Shown here one piece after another: positions 25,151 through 34,280 of a DNA stretch of 64,000 nt; position 1 is the first letter of the stretch; each line of letters begins with the position of its first letter. The notes beneath the pieces were generated by a model. That model saw only the letters and a list, made by a program, of their open reading frames with translations. It searched no databases and was not told the origin of the DNA. The position numbers and the translations under genes are program-made. This stretch comes from Treponema sp. (GTDB taxonomy: Bacteria > Spirochaetota > Spirochaetia > Treponematales > Treponemataceae). The stretch lies in contig PDOP01000033.1 in NCBI GenBank assembly GCA_002749205.1, positions 33,408-97,407 on the forward strand, in the 5' to 3' direction.

Positions 25151-26704
25151 CTACCAAGACCATTCTTGTGGGAAAAAATCACCTGAAGTTGTGATAAATG
25201 TGTTCTTTAAAAGAGCGTTGTGCGCACTCAAACGGGAGTCTTGCCATAACGGCATTTGATAACAGTTTTCGTTAAGCATTACAGCTATTTCAAATAATAT
25301 CTTTTCGCGAGCATCTTTATCTACAGTCTTTGTTGACAAATCAATAAGCTCATCAAGTTTAGGAACATTTGTTCTCGTCTTGTTTGATGAATTTATATTC
25401 TGTGAGTGATAAACACCTTTTAAGAAAGCCATCATATTGTTTGATGTAAATCCACCAATAAAACCTGTAAAATCACCTGCAGCCGTAACAGATAAATATG
25501 TTGCAAGATCCATTGATTCAATCTTTGCATTAATACCAATTTCTGCAAGATTAGCCTGAATAACTTCAGCAGCTCTTCGTTTTGTATCGTTTGAACAAAT
25601 GATGTCTAACTTAATGGTTGAAGGATCCCCGCCCCAAGCTTTCATATATTCTTTAGCCTTTTCAATATCATAGCTGTCAAAACCATCAGTCTTTCCACCC
25701 AACATACCCATAGGAACCTGTGCAGTTGCAGGAACACCCGCACCATTTAAAGCTACAGTAACAACATCATCACGATTTATTGCACAGCTCAAGGCCTTTC
25801 TTACATTAAGGTCATCAAAAGGTTTAACCTCATTATTGACTGTCAACCATGAATGAGAAACAGAAGGCACATTTATAAGAGCTAAATCCTTATTGCTTTC
25901 GATTGAAGTAATTGAAGTTGAATCAAGCTCAATTATAAAATCAATTTCACCTGCTTCAAGAGCAATTGTTCTTGAAGAGCCTTCAGGAATAATTTTCCAT
26001 ACAATATTTTTGATTTTTGGAGCATTATCTTTATCAAAATAATCTGTATGTGCAGTGAAAGTTAATTCCGTTCCCTGTGTCCAATTTACAAATTTGTACG
26101 GACCGGCTCCTATAGGGTTTTCATTGAAGTTATTTCCTGATTCAATCAAAGCCTTAGGAATAATAAAGTTACCGTGATGTGCCAAATCATACAACAAACT
26201 TGAAGAAGGACCGTCGGTATAAAGTACAAAATTCAAATCGTCAATTTTTTCCATTTTAATAATTGACTTTGTGTACGTAGCAACATGAGCAGACTTCTTG
26301 GCTTCATTGAGAGAAGCTATAACATCATCAGAAGTCATAACACTGCCGTCATGGAATTTAATACCATTGTGCAAAGTCATTTTCCAAATGGTCTCCTCAC
26401 CGTTTTCGTCTTTTTCAACTGTGTAGTTTTCAACAAGATCCGGTACAGGATTCAATTCTTTATTCATTTTGAACAATCCATTGTAAACAATTTTGTTAAT
26501 GTAATCACCGGCAACAGCATTATGTCCTGCTGTTGTCAACGATGGCGTTTCATCAGCAGTAGCAATAACAACAGTTTCATTATCAACTGCCGGTGGCAGT
26601 CCTTTAACAGAAGCCTGTCCTTCTTCTTTTGTATCTGAACCGCAAGCAGCAAACAGTACAAAAACACTCATAGCCAAAACAGCTATTCGAAATAATTTTT
26701 TCAT
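25151..26704 (-). CDS. Peptide-binding lipoprotein (OppA/DppA type, SBP family 5)
   Basis: 517-residue extracytoplasmic solute-binding protein of cluster C. Signal peptide with lipobox FAAC (Cys21) anchors it to the membrane. SBP_bac_5 features include the N-terminal LTTAGHNAVAG and LVENYTVEKDENGEETIWKMTLHNGIKFHDGS block. It captures oligo- or dipeptides for the OppBCDF-like pump encoded downstream; exact peptide length preference cannot be read. First gene of a five-gene operon with its own promoter 35 nt upstream and a hairpin after it. Peptide uptake would feed the dipeptidase and amino-acid fermentation encoded nearby. Confidence 0.95.
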   Translation of the reverse strand: MKKLFRIAVLAMSVFVLFAACGSDTKEEGQASVKGLPPAVDNETVVIATADETPSLTTAGHNAVAGDYINKIVYNGLFKMNKELNPVPDLVENYTVEKDENGEETIWKMTLHNGIKFHDGSVMTSDDVIASLNEAKKSAHVATYTKSIIKMEKIDDLNFVLYTDGPSSSLLYDLAHHGNFIIPKALIESGNNFNENPIGAGPYKFVNWTQGTELTFTAHTDYFDKDNAPKIKNIVWKIIPEGSSRTIALEAGEIDFIIELDSTSITSIESNKDLALINVPSVSHSWLTVNNEVKPFDDLNVRKALSCAINRDDVVTVALNGAGVPATAQVPMGMLGGKTDGFDSYDIEKAKEYMKAWGGDPSTIKLDIICSNDTKRRAAEVIQANLAEIGINAKIESMDLATYLSVTAAGDFTGFIGGFTSNNMMAFLKGVYHSQNINSSNKTRTNVPKLDELIDLSTKTVDKDAREKILFEIAVMLNENCYQMPLWQDSRLSAHNALLKNTFITTSGDFFPQEWSW

Positions 26705-26740
26705 AGTAAATAACTCCTAGATTTAAAATATCTGCCGGAG

Positions 26741-26769
26741 AGTATAAAACAAATACCATCAAAATTCAA
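26741..26769 (-). promoter_or_regulatory. Promoter of the peptide transporter operon
   Basis: On the minus strand TTGAAT (26769-26764), 17 nt, TATACT (26746-26741), with the ATG about 37 nt further on and a good AGGAG ribosome-binding site. Confidence 0.7.
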
Positions 26770-26829
26770 TACTAATATGTAAAATTTCTCTAAAATAAAT
26801 TATTTGTTTTAAAACTGAGCTTTGTTTTG

Positions 26830-26965
26830 CGAAATTCGCAAGAAATGACAAATGCCCTTGCGTGAGGGATATTAGCAATGTGTACCGAGTTTTTCAAAAC
26901 TCGGTACACAGATACATTTTGCACAGTATTTCTGTGCAAAATTAGCCGAAGCGTTAGCGTAGTTG
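26830..26965. repeat. Family E hairpin cluster, copy E1
   Basis: A perfect 14-bp inverted repeat GTGTACCGAGTTTT (26880-26893) / AAAACTCGGTACAC (26896-26909), then TTTTGCACAG / CTGTGCAAAA (about 26927-26951), followed by AGCCGAAGCGTTAGCG. The same composition recurs at 44305-44400 and 60360-60445. The gap 26770-27038 holds no ORF that I can support. Confidence 0.65.
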
Positions 26966-27038
26966 CGTTTAGCCCGACGGTTTGCAAGAGCTTAACAAGA
27001 TTGTTTGAAATTTAAATCTTCAAACCGGCACGCCCAAA

Positions 27039-27398
27039 TTATTTTTCGCTAATTGTTCTTGTGGCAATAATATCCACACCCGTATCGAGTATGTTTGGAA
27101 TTATGCAATCTCCCAGTAAAACAGGAGCTGACACTTTTGCTTCACGAATTATTTTCATTGCATCAAGGATTTTTTCTTTTGAAATTGGCTCGGCTGTTTT
27201 TACCGGCACCAGAGGCAAGAAACCGCCTTCGATTTTGACAGTGGTGCTGAAATTTCGAGTGGCGAATTTCATTTCCTGTAAGCCGTATTCAAGTCCCCGT
27301 TTGCAACTGAAGCCTGTGATTTGCCATTCACCGTCATCTTTTTCGGTTGCCGTCAGTCTGCACCCTACAGGGCATGCTACACAAGTGAAATCTTTCAT
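27039..27398 (-). CDS. DUF1667 domain protein
   Basis: 119-residue small protein with an N-terminal cysteine cluster (CVACPVGC, then SCKRG) that could bind an Fe-S cluster or zinc. DUF1667 proteins are nearly always encoded after a GlpA-like FAD protein and a pyridine-nucleotide oxidoreductase, as here, and probably form one redox complex with them. It overlaps the upstream gene by 4 nt (ATGA), so the two are translationally coupled. Biochemical role unproven. Confidence 0.9.
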   Translation of the reverse strand: MKDFTCVACPVGCRLTATEKDDGEWQITGFSCKRGLEYGLQEMKFATRNFSTTVKIEGGFLPLVPVKTAEPISKEKILDAMKIIREAKVSAPVLLGDCIIPNILDTGVDIIATRTISEK

Positions 27399-28699
27399 TT
27401 TGCAACTCCTTTGACGGAAATCTTTATCGGCTGAGTTAAACTGTCAATTTTTTCGCCGCTCAATGATACGGTTATCATTTCGGACGGTATCATATGTTTT
27501 ATTTTCTTAACGGCAAGCACCGTATCCCCTGATGTAACTTCAATTTGAGAATTGGCGTATTTATTGTCAACCCGCAAATATAAATCAGTTTTTTCAGAAG
27601 TACCCCCAAAAGAACTCTTCGGCTCAATTAGTACCTCACTCGGTAGCACATACCTTACGCCATTCCCTGCAATACAGTCTATTTTCTTTTGAGAAAAGCG
27701 CTTTCCGGCGGCGTATAAACTTGCATTTTTTCCGGCAAGTCTGCTTTCACGACTTACAAAATCCACAATGTCATGAACATGCAATACATTACCGCAAGAA
27801 AAAATACCGGGTACTTTTGTTTGCATTGAGCTGTTTACAATCGCACCGCCGGTTATACTACTCAACGGAATACCTGCCATTTGAGAAAGCTCATTCTCAG
27901 GGATTAACCCGACTGATAACAGTACCGTATCACAGCTTAAGTATTGCTTGGAGCTTTCAATTGGTTTACGGTTTTCATCCAGACGAGCGATTGTTACACC
28001 CTCTACCCGATTATCGCCATGAACGAATTCAATGCTGTGTCCAAGTAATAGAGGAATATCAAAGTCTTCCAAACACTGGGCAATATTCCTGTTTAGCCCG
28101 CTGGAAAAAGGCATTATTTCAACCACGGCTTTTACCTTTGCACCCTCAAGCGTCATACGCCTTGCCATAATAAGCCCAATATCGCCGGAGCCGTAAATAA
28201 CAACCTCTTTGCCGACCATGTACCCGTCCATATTTATTAAACGCTGTGCCATTCCTGCCGTGTATATTCCGGCGGGACGAAAACCTTTTAAGGCAATTGC
28301 ACCGCCCGTTCTTTCTCGACAACCCATGGCAAGTACAATTGCCTTCGCTTTAATTGCATACTTTCCGTTTGCATCAATAAACTCAACAGCCTTATCCTCA
28401 TTTACAGAAACTACCATTGCATTTAATTTAACTTCAATATCAGTATTTTCAAGCCGCTTTATAAACCTCTCCGCATACTCAGGCCCTGTCAACTCTTCTT
28501 TAAACTCATGCAGACCAAACCCGCTGTGAATACACTGATTTAAAATACCGCCGAGCTTGTGGTCTCTTTCGATGATAATTACTTTTTTACTGCCATGCTC
28601 TTTTGCCGAAATTGCCGCAGCCAAACCGGCAGGCCCCCCGCCAATAACAGCCACATCGTATAAAACATGTTCGGTTTTATCTCTTTTTTCGTTTGCCAT
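27395..28699 (-). CDS. FAD/NAD(P)-dependent pyridine nucleotide-disulfide-type oxidoreductase
   Basis: About 434 residues: N-terminal FAD-binding GGGPAGLAAA, second nucleotide-binding VVIYGSGDIGLIMARRM, and a C-terminal FAD motif SCGNVLHVHD. Lacks a redox-active CxxC near the first FAD motif but has NQCIHSGFG, typical of the subunit paired with GlpA-like proteins (compare HcnB and opine or L-2-hydroxyglutarate oxidation systems). Start: ATG 28699 with GAGG 12 nt upstream; a TTG at 28717 directly abutting the previous stop is the alternative. Middle gene of a three-gene operon. Confidence 0.9.
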   Translation of the reverse strand: MANEKRDKTEHVLYDVAVIGGGPAGLAAAISAKEHGSKKVIIIERDHKLGGILNQCIHSGFGLHEFKEELTGPEYAERFIKRLENTDIEVKLNAMVVSVNEDKAVEFIDANGKYAIKAKAIVLAMGCRERTGGAIALKGFRPAGIYTAGMAQRLINMDGYMVGKEVVIYGSGDIGLIMARRMTLEGAKVKAVVEIMPFSSGLNRNIAQCLEDFDIPLLLGHSIEFVHGDNRVEGVTIARLDENRKPIESSKQYLSCDTVLLSVGLIPENELSQMAGIPLSSITGGAIVNSSMQTKVPGIFSCGNVLHVHDIVDFVSRESRLAGKNASLYAAGKRFSQKKIDCIAGNGVRYVLPSEVLIEPKSSFGGTSEKTDLYLRVDNKYANSQIEVTSGDTVLAVKKIKHMIPSEMITVSLSGEKIDSLTQPIKISVKGVAK

Positions 28700-28717
28700 T
28701 TTTAGCTTTATCCTCAA

Positions 28718-30103
28718 TTATTTTTTTCCGATGAGTAAAAAACTTTCGTTTTCGCCCTTTACAATTTCTTCCATTGGAGTGTTTAATTCCCGCGAAAGAA
28801 TTTGCATAACTTTTGGAGTACAAAACCCGCCTTGACATCTGCCCGAGCCCGGACGAACCCTGCGTTTTATTCCGTCAACCGTAACCGCTCCCGCCGGTCT
28901 GCGAACAGCTTCAACAATTTCCTGCTCCGTTACGCTTTCGCATCTGCAAATAATTTGTCCGTAATCCGGCTTTTGAATTCGCTTTCGGCTAGAATTATAT
29001 TTTGATTTTTTTACCAATTTTGCACCGGCATCTTCCAAAACACTTACAACATATTCTGCAATTGCAAAAGCCGAGCTTAACCCGGGTGAATCTATTCCAC
29101 CGACATTTATAAAGCCCTGTGCATGTTTTGACTCACTTATAATAAAATCCTTTGTTTTTGTTTTCGCCCTGACACCGGAGAAAACACGAATTGTTTTTCT
29201 TAAATTAAGACTTGGCACAGACTTAATCGATTTTTCGTCCAAAAAGCCAAGCCCTTCTTGAGTAATTGAAGTATCGTAAATACTGTCAACCGCCTGTGCG
29301 GTCGGCCCTACAATGATATTTCCATGCGATGTGGGGCTGACCAAAACACCTTTGCCCAATTTAGACGGAGCTTGAAAAATAACCCGCTTTACAACCGAAA
29401 AACAAGTTTTATCCAAAATGCGATACTCGCCTTTTCGAGGCAGAATAGAAAAATCATAATCGCCAACCATATTTGCAATTTTATCCGAAAAAAGACCGGC
29501 GGCATTTACCACATATTGTGCATTAAAAACACCTTGCGAAGTTTCAACATCATACCCGCCGTGCCTCCCTTTTTTTATATCAAGTACTTCCGCATTATTT
29601 ACAAACCTTGCCCCGTTTTGAACCGCAACTTCAATCCCCGAAAAAGTCATATCAAAGGGACAAATAATTCCGGCACTGCCGCAATACAGCGCCGAGCGCA
29701 CATTTTCTGAAATATTGGGCTCATTTTCAAGCACGGTATCCTTATCCCAAATTTCCAAGCCCTCGCAATTCATAGCCAAACCTCGCTCATAAAGCTCTGA
29801 GACAGAGTCCTCATCTTCTTTTGAAAAAGCCAGAACCAGCGATCCGGTTTGATGAAAATCCAAATCCAACCTTTCAGCTTCTTCGCGAATAAGACGATTT
29901 CCGCGAATATTCAACTCACATTTTAAAGTACCGAGTTTTGTATCATAACCGCCATGCACAATCCCACTGTTTGCCCGCGAAGTCTCCGAGCAAGGCTCCA
30001 AGTGTTTTTCCAAAACCGCAACACTCAAATCATACTTTGACAACTCACGCGCAATTGAAGCACCAACAACACCGCATCCAATCACAATTACATCAAAACT
30101 CAT
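28718..30103 (-). CDS. FAD-dependent glycerol-3-phosphate dehydrogenase-like protein with BFD-like Fe-S domain
   Basis: 461-residue oxidoreductase. Residues 1 to about 370 form a DAO/GlpA-type FAD domain (VIGCGVVGASIARELSKY, ETSRANSGIVHGGY). The C-terminal 80 residues are a BFD-like [2Fe-2S] domain with CRC (near residue 393) and CQGGFC. Together with the downstream oxidoreductase and DUF1667 protein it likely oxidises glycerol-3-phosphate or another 2-hydroxy acid and passes electrons to NAD(P). Substrate is not certain, so I do not assign glpA. First gene of the operon; AAGGTGG ribosome-binding site. Confidence 0.9.
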   Translation of the reverse strand: MSFDVIVIGCGVVGASIARELSKYDLSVAVLEKHLEPCSETSRANSGIVHGGYDTKLGTLKCELNIRGNRLIREEAERLDLDFHQTGSLVLAFSKEDEDSVSELYERGLAMNCEGLEIWDKDTVLENEPNISENVRSALYCGSAGIICPFDMTFSGIEVAVQNGARFVNNAEVLDIKKGRHGGYDVETSQGVFNAQYVVNAAGLFSDKIANMVGDYDFSILPRKGEYRILDKTCFSVVKRVIFQAPSKLGKGVLVSPTSHGNIIVGPTAQAVDSIYDTSITQEGLGFLDEKSIKSVPSLNLRKTIRVFSGVRAKTKTKDFIISESKHAQGFINVGGIDSPGLSSAFAIAEYVVSVLEDAGAKLVKKSKYNSSRKRIQKPDYGQIICRCESVTEQEIVEAVRRPAGAVTVDGIKRRVRPGSGRCQGGFCTPKVMQILSRELNTPMEEIVKGENESFLLIGKK

Positions 30104-30122
30104 TTGATACCCACCTTAAGCA

Positions 30123-30151
30123 ATTATAACATAAATAAAAAAAATCTACAA
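30123..30151 (-). promoter_or_regulatory. Promoter of the GlpA-like operon
   Basis: Minus strand TTGTAG (30151-30146), 17 nt, TATAAT (30128-30123), 20 nt before the ATG. Confidence 0.65.
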
Positions 30152-30187
30152 TAACATTTCCGACTCTTATATTTTTGAGCTAAAGCT

Positions 30188-30320
30188 CCAACCCGCTCGC
30201 ACCGCATAATCTTTTGTTCTCTTCTTAAATTATTTTAATCGGCGTCTCATACAAGAGCCGCCTTTTCTTAAATTATAATCGAACAAAAGGATAGACGGCG
30301 CTCGCCAAATCAGACCAACG
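30188..30320 (+). repeat. Family A structured repeat, copy A7
   Basis: Inner arms ATCTTTTGTTC and GAACAAAAGGAT pair (one mismatch), centre GGCGTCTC / GAGCCGCC. The ends hold a GCTCGC direct repeat as in A4. Fills the gap between the GlpA-like operon and msrAB. Confidence 0.75.
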
Positions 30321-30411
30321 AATATTGTTTTACTCTCCGGTATTTTGTTTAAATTCACTTTTAAATTTAATAATACTTGCTTTTAACTTTTTATTTTCGT
30401 ATATTTTATTC

Positions 30412-31503
30412 ATGAATGTTTTTTATAAAAATAACAAAAGTATCAAAAAAGCAATTTTAGGATTTACAATGCTGTTTTTTGTGCTGACTACTTTATCATG
30501 TCAAAAGGAGGAAAAAATGAATCAAGACATTTTATCTTTAAATATAAATCACACACCGTCAATAAAAACCATTTATTTTGCCGGAGGATGTTTTTGGGGT
30601 GTTGAAGAATACTTTTCGCAAATTTACGGTGTATCAAATGCAATATCAGGATATGCAAACGGAGATACCGAAAACCCGAGCTACGAAGATGTTTGCAGAA
30701 ACGGAACAGGGCATGCCGAAACAGTTAAAATTGAATATGATGAAACCATTGTAAGTTTACAGGAATTACTGACTCATCTTTTTAGAATTATAGACCCCTT
30801 TAGTTTAAATAGGCAGGGAAATGATACAGGGGTGCAATACAGAACAGGTGTGTACTACACAGAAGAACAGCAATATATTGTCGCAAAAACATTCTTTTCC
30901 GAAAAGCAAAAACAGTTTTCAAGACAACTCGCAGTTGAACTAAAACCTCTGAAACATTTTTTTCCGGCAGAAGAATATCATCAGGATTATTTACGGAAAA
31001 ACCCCGGAGGTTACTGTCATATAAACTTGAGCGATGCAAATAAGCCGTTAATTCAAAGCGAACAATATAAAAAACCCGATAGCGATAAAATTAAACAACA
31101 GCTCACAAATTTAGAGTATACAGTAACACAAAATGCAGGCACAGAGCCGCCTTTTTCACACGAATACGACAAAAATTTTAAAAAAGGCATTTATGTTGAC
31201 ATAGTTACCGGTGAGCCACTGTTTTTGTCAACCGATAAGTTTAATTCAGGTTGCGGTTGGCCTTCTTTTTCAAAACCCATTACCGCAGATATTATTCAAT
31301 ATATAAGCGACTTTTCACACGGCATGACCCGCATTGAGGTTCGCAGTAAAACAGGGAATACTCATTTAGGACACGTTTTCGATGACGGCCCGAAAGAAAA
31401 AGGCGGATTAAGATATTGTATCAACGGAGCCTCTTTAAAATTTATCCCTGTTGCCGATATGGAAAAAGAGGGCTACGCTGAATACATTCCTTTTGTGGAA
31501 TAA
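30412..31503 (+). CDS. msrAB: Lipoprotein MsrAB, fused methionine sulfoxide reductase A and B
   Basis: About 363 residues: a signal peptide ending in lipobox TLSC, MsrA domain (about 50-210; catalytic [11 protein letters not shown]) and MsrB domain (about 235-355; catalytic RYCINGASL and SGCGWPSF). It would repair S- and R-methionine sulfoxide in exported proteins, on the outside of the inner membrane. The MsrB zinc-binding CxxC pairs are absent, which is common in fused forms. I place the start at ATG 30412, the last Met before the signal peptide; the longer frame from 30325 adds an unlikely second hydrophobic stretch. No clear ribosome-binding site. Confidence 0.92.
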   Translation: MNVFYKNNKSIKKAILGFTMLFFVLTTLSCQKEEKMNQDILSLNINHTPSIKTIYFAGGCFWGVEEYFSQIYGVSNAISGYANGDTENPSYEDVCRNGTGHAETVKIEYDETIVSLQELLTHLFRIIDPFSLNRQGNDTGVQYRTGVYYTEEQQYIVAKTFFSEKQKQFSRQLAVELKPLKHFFPAEEYHQDYLRKNPGGYCHINLSDANKPLIQSEQYKKPDSDKIKQQLTNLEYTVTQNAGTEPPFSHEYDKNFKKGIYVDIVTGEPLFLSTDKFNSGCGWPSFSKPITADIIQYISDFSHGMTRIEVRSKTGNTHLGHVFDDGPKEKGGLRYCINGASLKFIPVADMEKEGYAEYIPFVE

Positions 31504-31584
31504 AAATTTAGTAATTAAGCAGTTTTTAAAACCGATTTTATAAATTGGTAACTATTTATTGCTTTTCTTTGTTTTAGCTCTGTT

Positions 31585-31600
31585 GGTAACGTTATTTACC
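31585..31600 (+). promoter_or_regulatory. Short palindrome GGTAA-N6-TTACC
   Basis: GGTAA CGTTAT TTACC lies 38 nt upstream of the start codon of the exported protein gene, in the likely promoter region. A repressor-type operator is possible; there is no other support. Confidence 0.3.
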
Positions 31601-31638
31601 GATAAATTAATATTGGCTAAATGCCGGGGGAGTATTTT

Positions 31639-32595
31639 ATGAAATTTAATATTAAAAAATTTGTTGTTTGTTTTATGATGCTTTTTTTTGTTGCATCTTT
31701 TGCCGTTGCAGAGACTTCTTCTGTCTCGGATACTGACATCGCCAAAATTTTAGAAGACCTTGATGGTTTAATGAAAAACTGTAAAGACAATTCTATAAAT
31801 AAAGTTTTTAAGTTCGTAAAAGCTAAAATTGAAAGTGGCGAAGTATCTGTTGTAAGAGACAAGAAAACGCCTAAAGAGTCGTTTGAAGTTGCAGAATTTT
31901 CGTTTTCCGCAAAATATGATTCACCAACAATCCATATTTATCCTGCGGCAATAGAGCTTTATGAAAAGTTTCCGTCTGTTACTTTTTCGTCTATTATTTA
32001 TACTTACAAGCAATGCTATGATTTTTATAATTCCAAGTTGTTCCATTTTGTAAATAAAAATAAATTAGAAAAATTTTTATTTGAAATGGATGCACATTAC
32101 TTACAAGGAGGATTTATATCTGCAGTATTGGTTCCCCAAGAAATCCTGCCAAATGCTTATTTAGATCATTTTTATAAAAGTTTTGCAGAAAACAATCTTC
32201 ATAATTATGCGGTAGCTTTCCAAACCGTAAATTTAAATCAATTGTTCGGTTATGTTACATTTGCTCGAGAAAATAAATCTGATATAGCTGCTGAAGCCTT
32301 TGCAAAAGACGGCAAGGATATTTTAGAAAATCTTAAAGTTACCGATAAAGACGATAAATGGCAGATTTATCAAAAAGCTCTTGTTTACAAAACTTACATT
32401 GAATTTATGCCTGATTTAGTTTTATACGCAAAATATTTTCACGGTGGTGAAATCATGACTCAAAAAGATATAAACTTCAAAAAAGATTATCCTGAAATTT
32501 ACGATAATATAAAACAGCTTAAAAAACTATATAAAAAACACAGCAAAGTCGTAAAATCAATGCATCAAGAATTAGTGGAAAAATTTGCGTACTAA
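31639..32595 (+). CDS. Exported protein of unknown function
   Basis: 318 residues with a clear Sec signal peptide (KKFVVCFMMLFFVASFAVA, cleavage near AVA-ET) and no lipobox, so it should be periplasmic or surface-exposed. The mature part is charged, Lys- and Phe-rich, predicted mainly helical, with no membrane segments or recognised domain. The start is ATG 31639 (SD GGGGGAG, 7 nt) rather than 31621. A perfect terminator follows at 32633. I do not recognise the family. Confidence 0.85.
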   Translation: MKFNIKKFVVCFMMLFFVASFAVAETSSVSDTDIAKILEDLDGLMKNCKDNSINKVFKFVKAKIESGEVSVVRDKKTPKESFEVAEFSFSAKYDSPTIHIYPAAIELYEKFPSVTFSSIIYTYKQCYDFYNSKLFHFVNKNKLEKFLFEMDAHYLQGGFISAVLVPQEILPNAYLDHFYKSFAENNLHNYAVAFQTVNLNQLFGYVTFARENKSDIAAEAFAKDGKDILENLKVTDKDDKWQIYQKALVYKTYIEFMPDLVLYAKYFHGGEIMTQKDINFKKDYPEIYDNIKQLKKLYKKHSKVVKSMHQELVEKFAY

Positions 32596-32632
32596 TATCT
32601 GCTTTAATAATTCCTAACAATTATTAAACTAA

Positions 32633-32661
32633 AAAAGCCGTCTTTTTTTAAGACGGCTTTT
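32633..32661. terminator. Bidirectional rho-independent terminator
   Basis: AAAAGCCGTCTT, 5-nt T loop, AAGACGGCTTTT. A and T tracts on both sides suit both the + strand exported-protein gene and the converging MFS gene. Confidence 0.85.
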
Positions 32662-32681
32662 GTTGTAAGCAACGGTTTATT

Positions 32682-33908
32682 TTAAGCAACATGTTTATTT
32701 GAAACTTTTTCGAGCCATAAACTTAAACCTATGTTTACAACAATAATAACCGGTATTGCAAATAACGCAAATTCTACACTTCTTCCGTAAACTATCGTGC
32801 CTGAAATAACAGGAGCAAGAGCCCAACCAATGCTGGATATCATTCCTTGCAAACCGCTTAAAGCACCTCTATTTTCAGGAGTAATGTTAGCCGCCGCCAA
32901 AGCTGTTATAACCGGCTCTATACCGCCAAGATGGAAATACATAATAACATATAAAACAATGAATACAATTAAGCTGTTGCCAACACCAAAAAAGGTTGCA
33001 ATTTTTGAATAGTTAATCACAAGAATTGACATCACAAAACTGATTATAAACAATCCGATGACAGTTTTTATTTTGTTTCTGTTGGCAACAAATTTTCCGA
33101 TGAGCATACTGGAAATTGCAACCGTAAACCCAATCAAAGCATTTACTATTCCTGTTATAAAAGATACCCCTTCTTCTCGTAAGAGCTTGCTTTCTATAAA
33201 AAGCGGTAAGTACGGCGAAAACATAGCTCGAGTAATTCTCAAAAAGAGAAGCAGAATTAAAATAGAAATTATTACCGGCTTTAAGATTGCTTTATAGCTT
33301 GCTCTCATTGAAACTTTTTTGTCCCTTGCTTGGAGCAATTGTTTATCCTCTTTTACAAAAAACAAAACCAGAATTACACCGATTAACATCAATGCTCCGC
33401 CAATATAAAAGCTCATTCTGTAGCCGTATATTTCGGCAAATATTCCGCCAATGGCAGGGCCCAGTGAAAAACCGATAAAATTAGAAGACGAAATAACTCC
33501 AAGAGCATACGACAGATGTTTTTCCGGTGTCCCCGATGAAACAAATGCAAGCGATGCCGTTACGCTTCCCGTAAACATTCCTTGTGCAAATCTTAATACT
33601 AAAAGCTGATTAACAGAGCTGACAGTACCCATAAGCGTTATTAAAATAACTCCACCTATCATCGCTCGCAAGAGCATTAATTTTCTGCCGTATTTATCCG
33701 AAATAAAGCCCCAAACAGGCGCCATAATTCCCATTAAAACAGCCGGAGCGCCGGCAAGAATTGTAGCGTATATTTTAACTTGTTCAGGACTGAGCGGCTG
33801 CAAGTCTTTTATGTAAAGCGGAATAAAAGGCACTCCAAAACCAAAACTCGCAAGAGCTATAATCTGTGTACACCAAAGCACCCAAAGATTTCTTTTCCAT
33901 AGTTCCAT
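32682..33908 (-). CDS. MFS transporter (multidrug exporter-like)
   Basis: 408-residue inner-membrane protein with 12 predicted helices. The loop 2-3 motif GFISDKYGRKLMLL is the MFS signature (G-x3-D-x2-GRK), with a related motif in the second half. N-terminal WVLWCTQIIALASFGFGVPFIPLYI resembles drug:H+ antiporters of the TetA/YfmO type. Substrate unknown. Transcribed away from grdC; the shared upstream region holds a family A repeat and a palindrome. Confidence 0.92.
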   Translation of the reverse strand: MELWKRNLWVLWCTQIIALASFGFGVPFIPLYIKDLQPLSPEQVKIYATILAGAPAVLMGIMAPVWGFISDKYGRKLMLLRAMIGGVILITLMGTVSSVNQLLVLRFAQGMFTGSVTASLAFVSSGTPEKHLSYALGVISSSNFIGFSLGPAIGGIFAEIYGYRMSFYIGGALMLIGVILVLFFVKEDKQLLQARDKKVSMRASYKAILKPVIISILILLLFLRITRAMFSPYLPLFIESKLLREEGVSFITGIVNALIGFTVAISSMLIGKFVANRNKIKTVIGLFIISFVMSILVINYSKIATFFGVGNSLIVFIVLYVIMYFHLGGIEPVITALAAANITPENRGALSGLQGMISSIGWALAPVISGTIVYGRSVEFALFAIPVIIVVNIGLSLWLEKVSNKHVA

Positions 33909-34015
33909 AGTTTCACCACCGGGTTTTCAATTCTAACATATTTTTAAAACAAAAGCTAGATGAAAGTTTAAAACCGGCATGAAATAAACCGGAACACCGG
34001 CGTAATAAACTTAAG

Positions 34016-34146
34016 CACTTAACCTGATTTGGACAGGCTTGTCTATCCTTCCGGCCGATTGTGATTTTCAAAAAAGCCGGCTCGTATGAGACGGCGTTTA
34101 AATTTTTTAAATAAAGGGCGGAAGATTATGCAAGCCTGTCGGGTTG
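34016..34146 (-). repeat. Family A structured repeat, copy A8 (reverse)
   Basis: The best-paired copy: outer arms GACAGGCTTG / CAAGCCTGTC are a perfect 10-bp match, inner arms CTTCCGCCC / GGCCGGAAG pair with one mismatch, and the end reads GTTAAG. Lies between the divergent MFS and grdC genes; together with the palindrome it explains most of the gap 33909-34280. Confidence 0.85.
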
Positions 34147-34149
34147 TTG

Positions 34150-34187
34150 ATTGCCAGGGGTTATCAAGTAAGATAAACCCTGGCAAT
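34150..34187. promoter_or_regulatory. Palindrome upstream of grdC, shared with grdX
   Basis: ATTGCCAGGGGTTATC (34150-34165), 6-nt loop, GATAAACCCTGGCAAT (34172-34187), 15 of 16 positions paired. It shares GGG-TTATC-N6-GATAAACCC with the palindrome at 5896-5937. No gene reads into it and no T-tract follows, so it is not a simple terminator. It lies 93 nt upstream of the grdC start, versus 98 nt for grdX. Confidence 0.55.
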
Positions 34188-34236
34188 AAATTCTAATTTG
34201 AAGAAAAAAGAAACGACTTGAATAAATGTTTAATTT

Positions 34237-34244
34237 GTTATAGA
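34237..34244 (+). promoter_or_regulatory. Candidate extended -10 promoter of grdC
   Basis: TGT-TATAGA fits an extended -10 element; TTGAAT lies 15 nt upstream. Transcription would start near 34251, 30 nt before grdC. Confidence 0.45.
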
Positions 34245-34280
34245 ATGCGAAACAGATTTTTTTATTCTCATGGAGGAAAT

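Noticed and set aside
27721..28170. 149-codon open frame on the + strand
   Set aside because: It lies wholly inside the FAD/NAD oxidoreductase gene on the other strand, with no ribosome-binding site and low-complexity His/Leu/Arg content typical of antisense frames.
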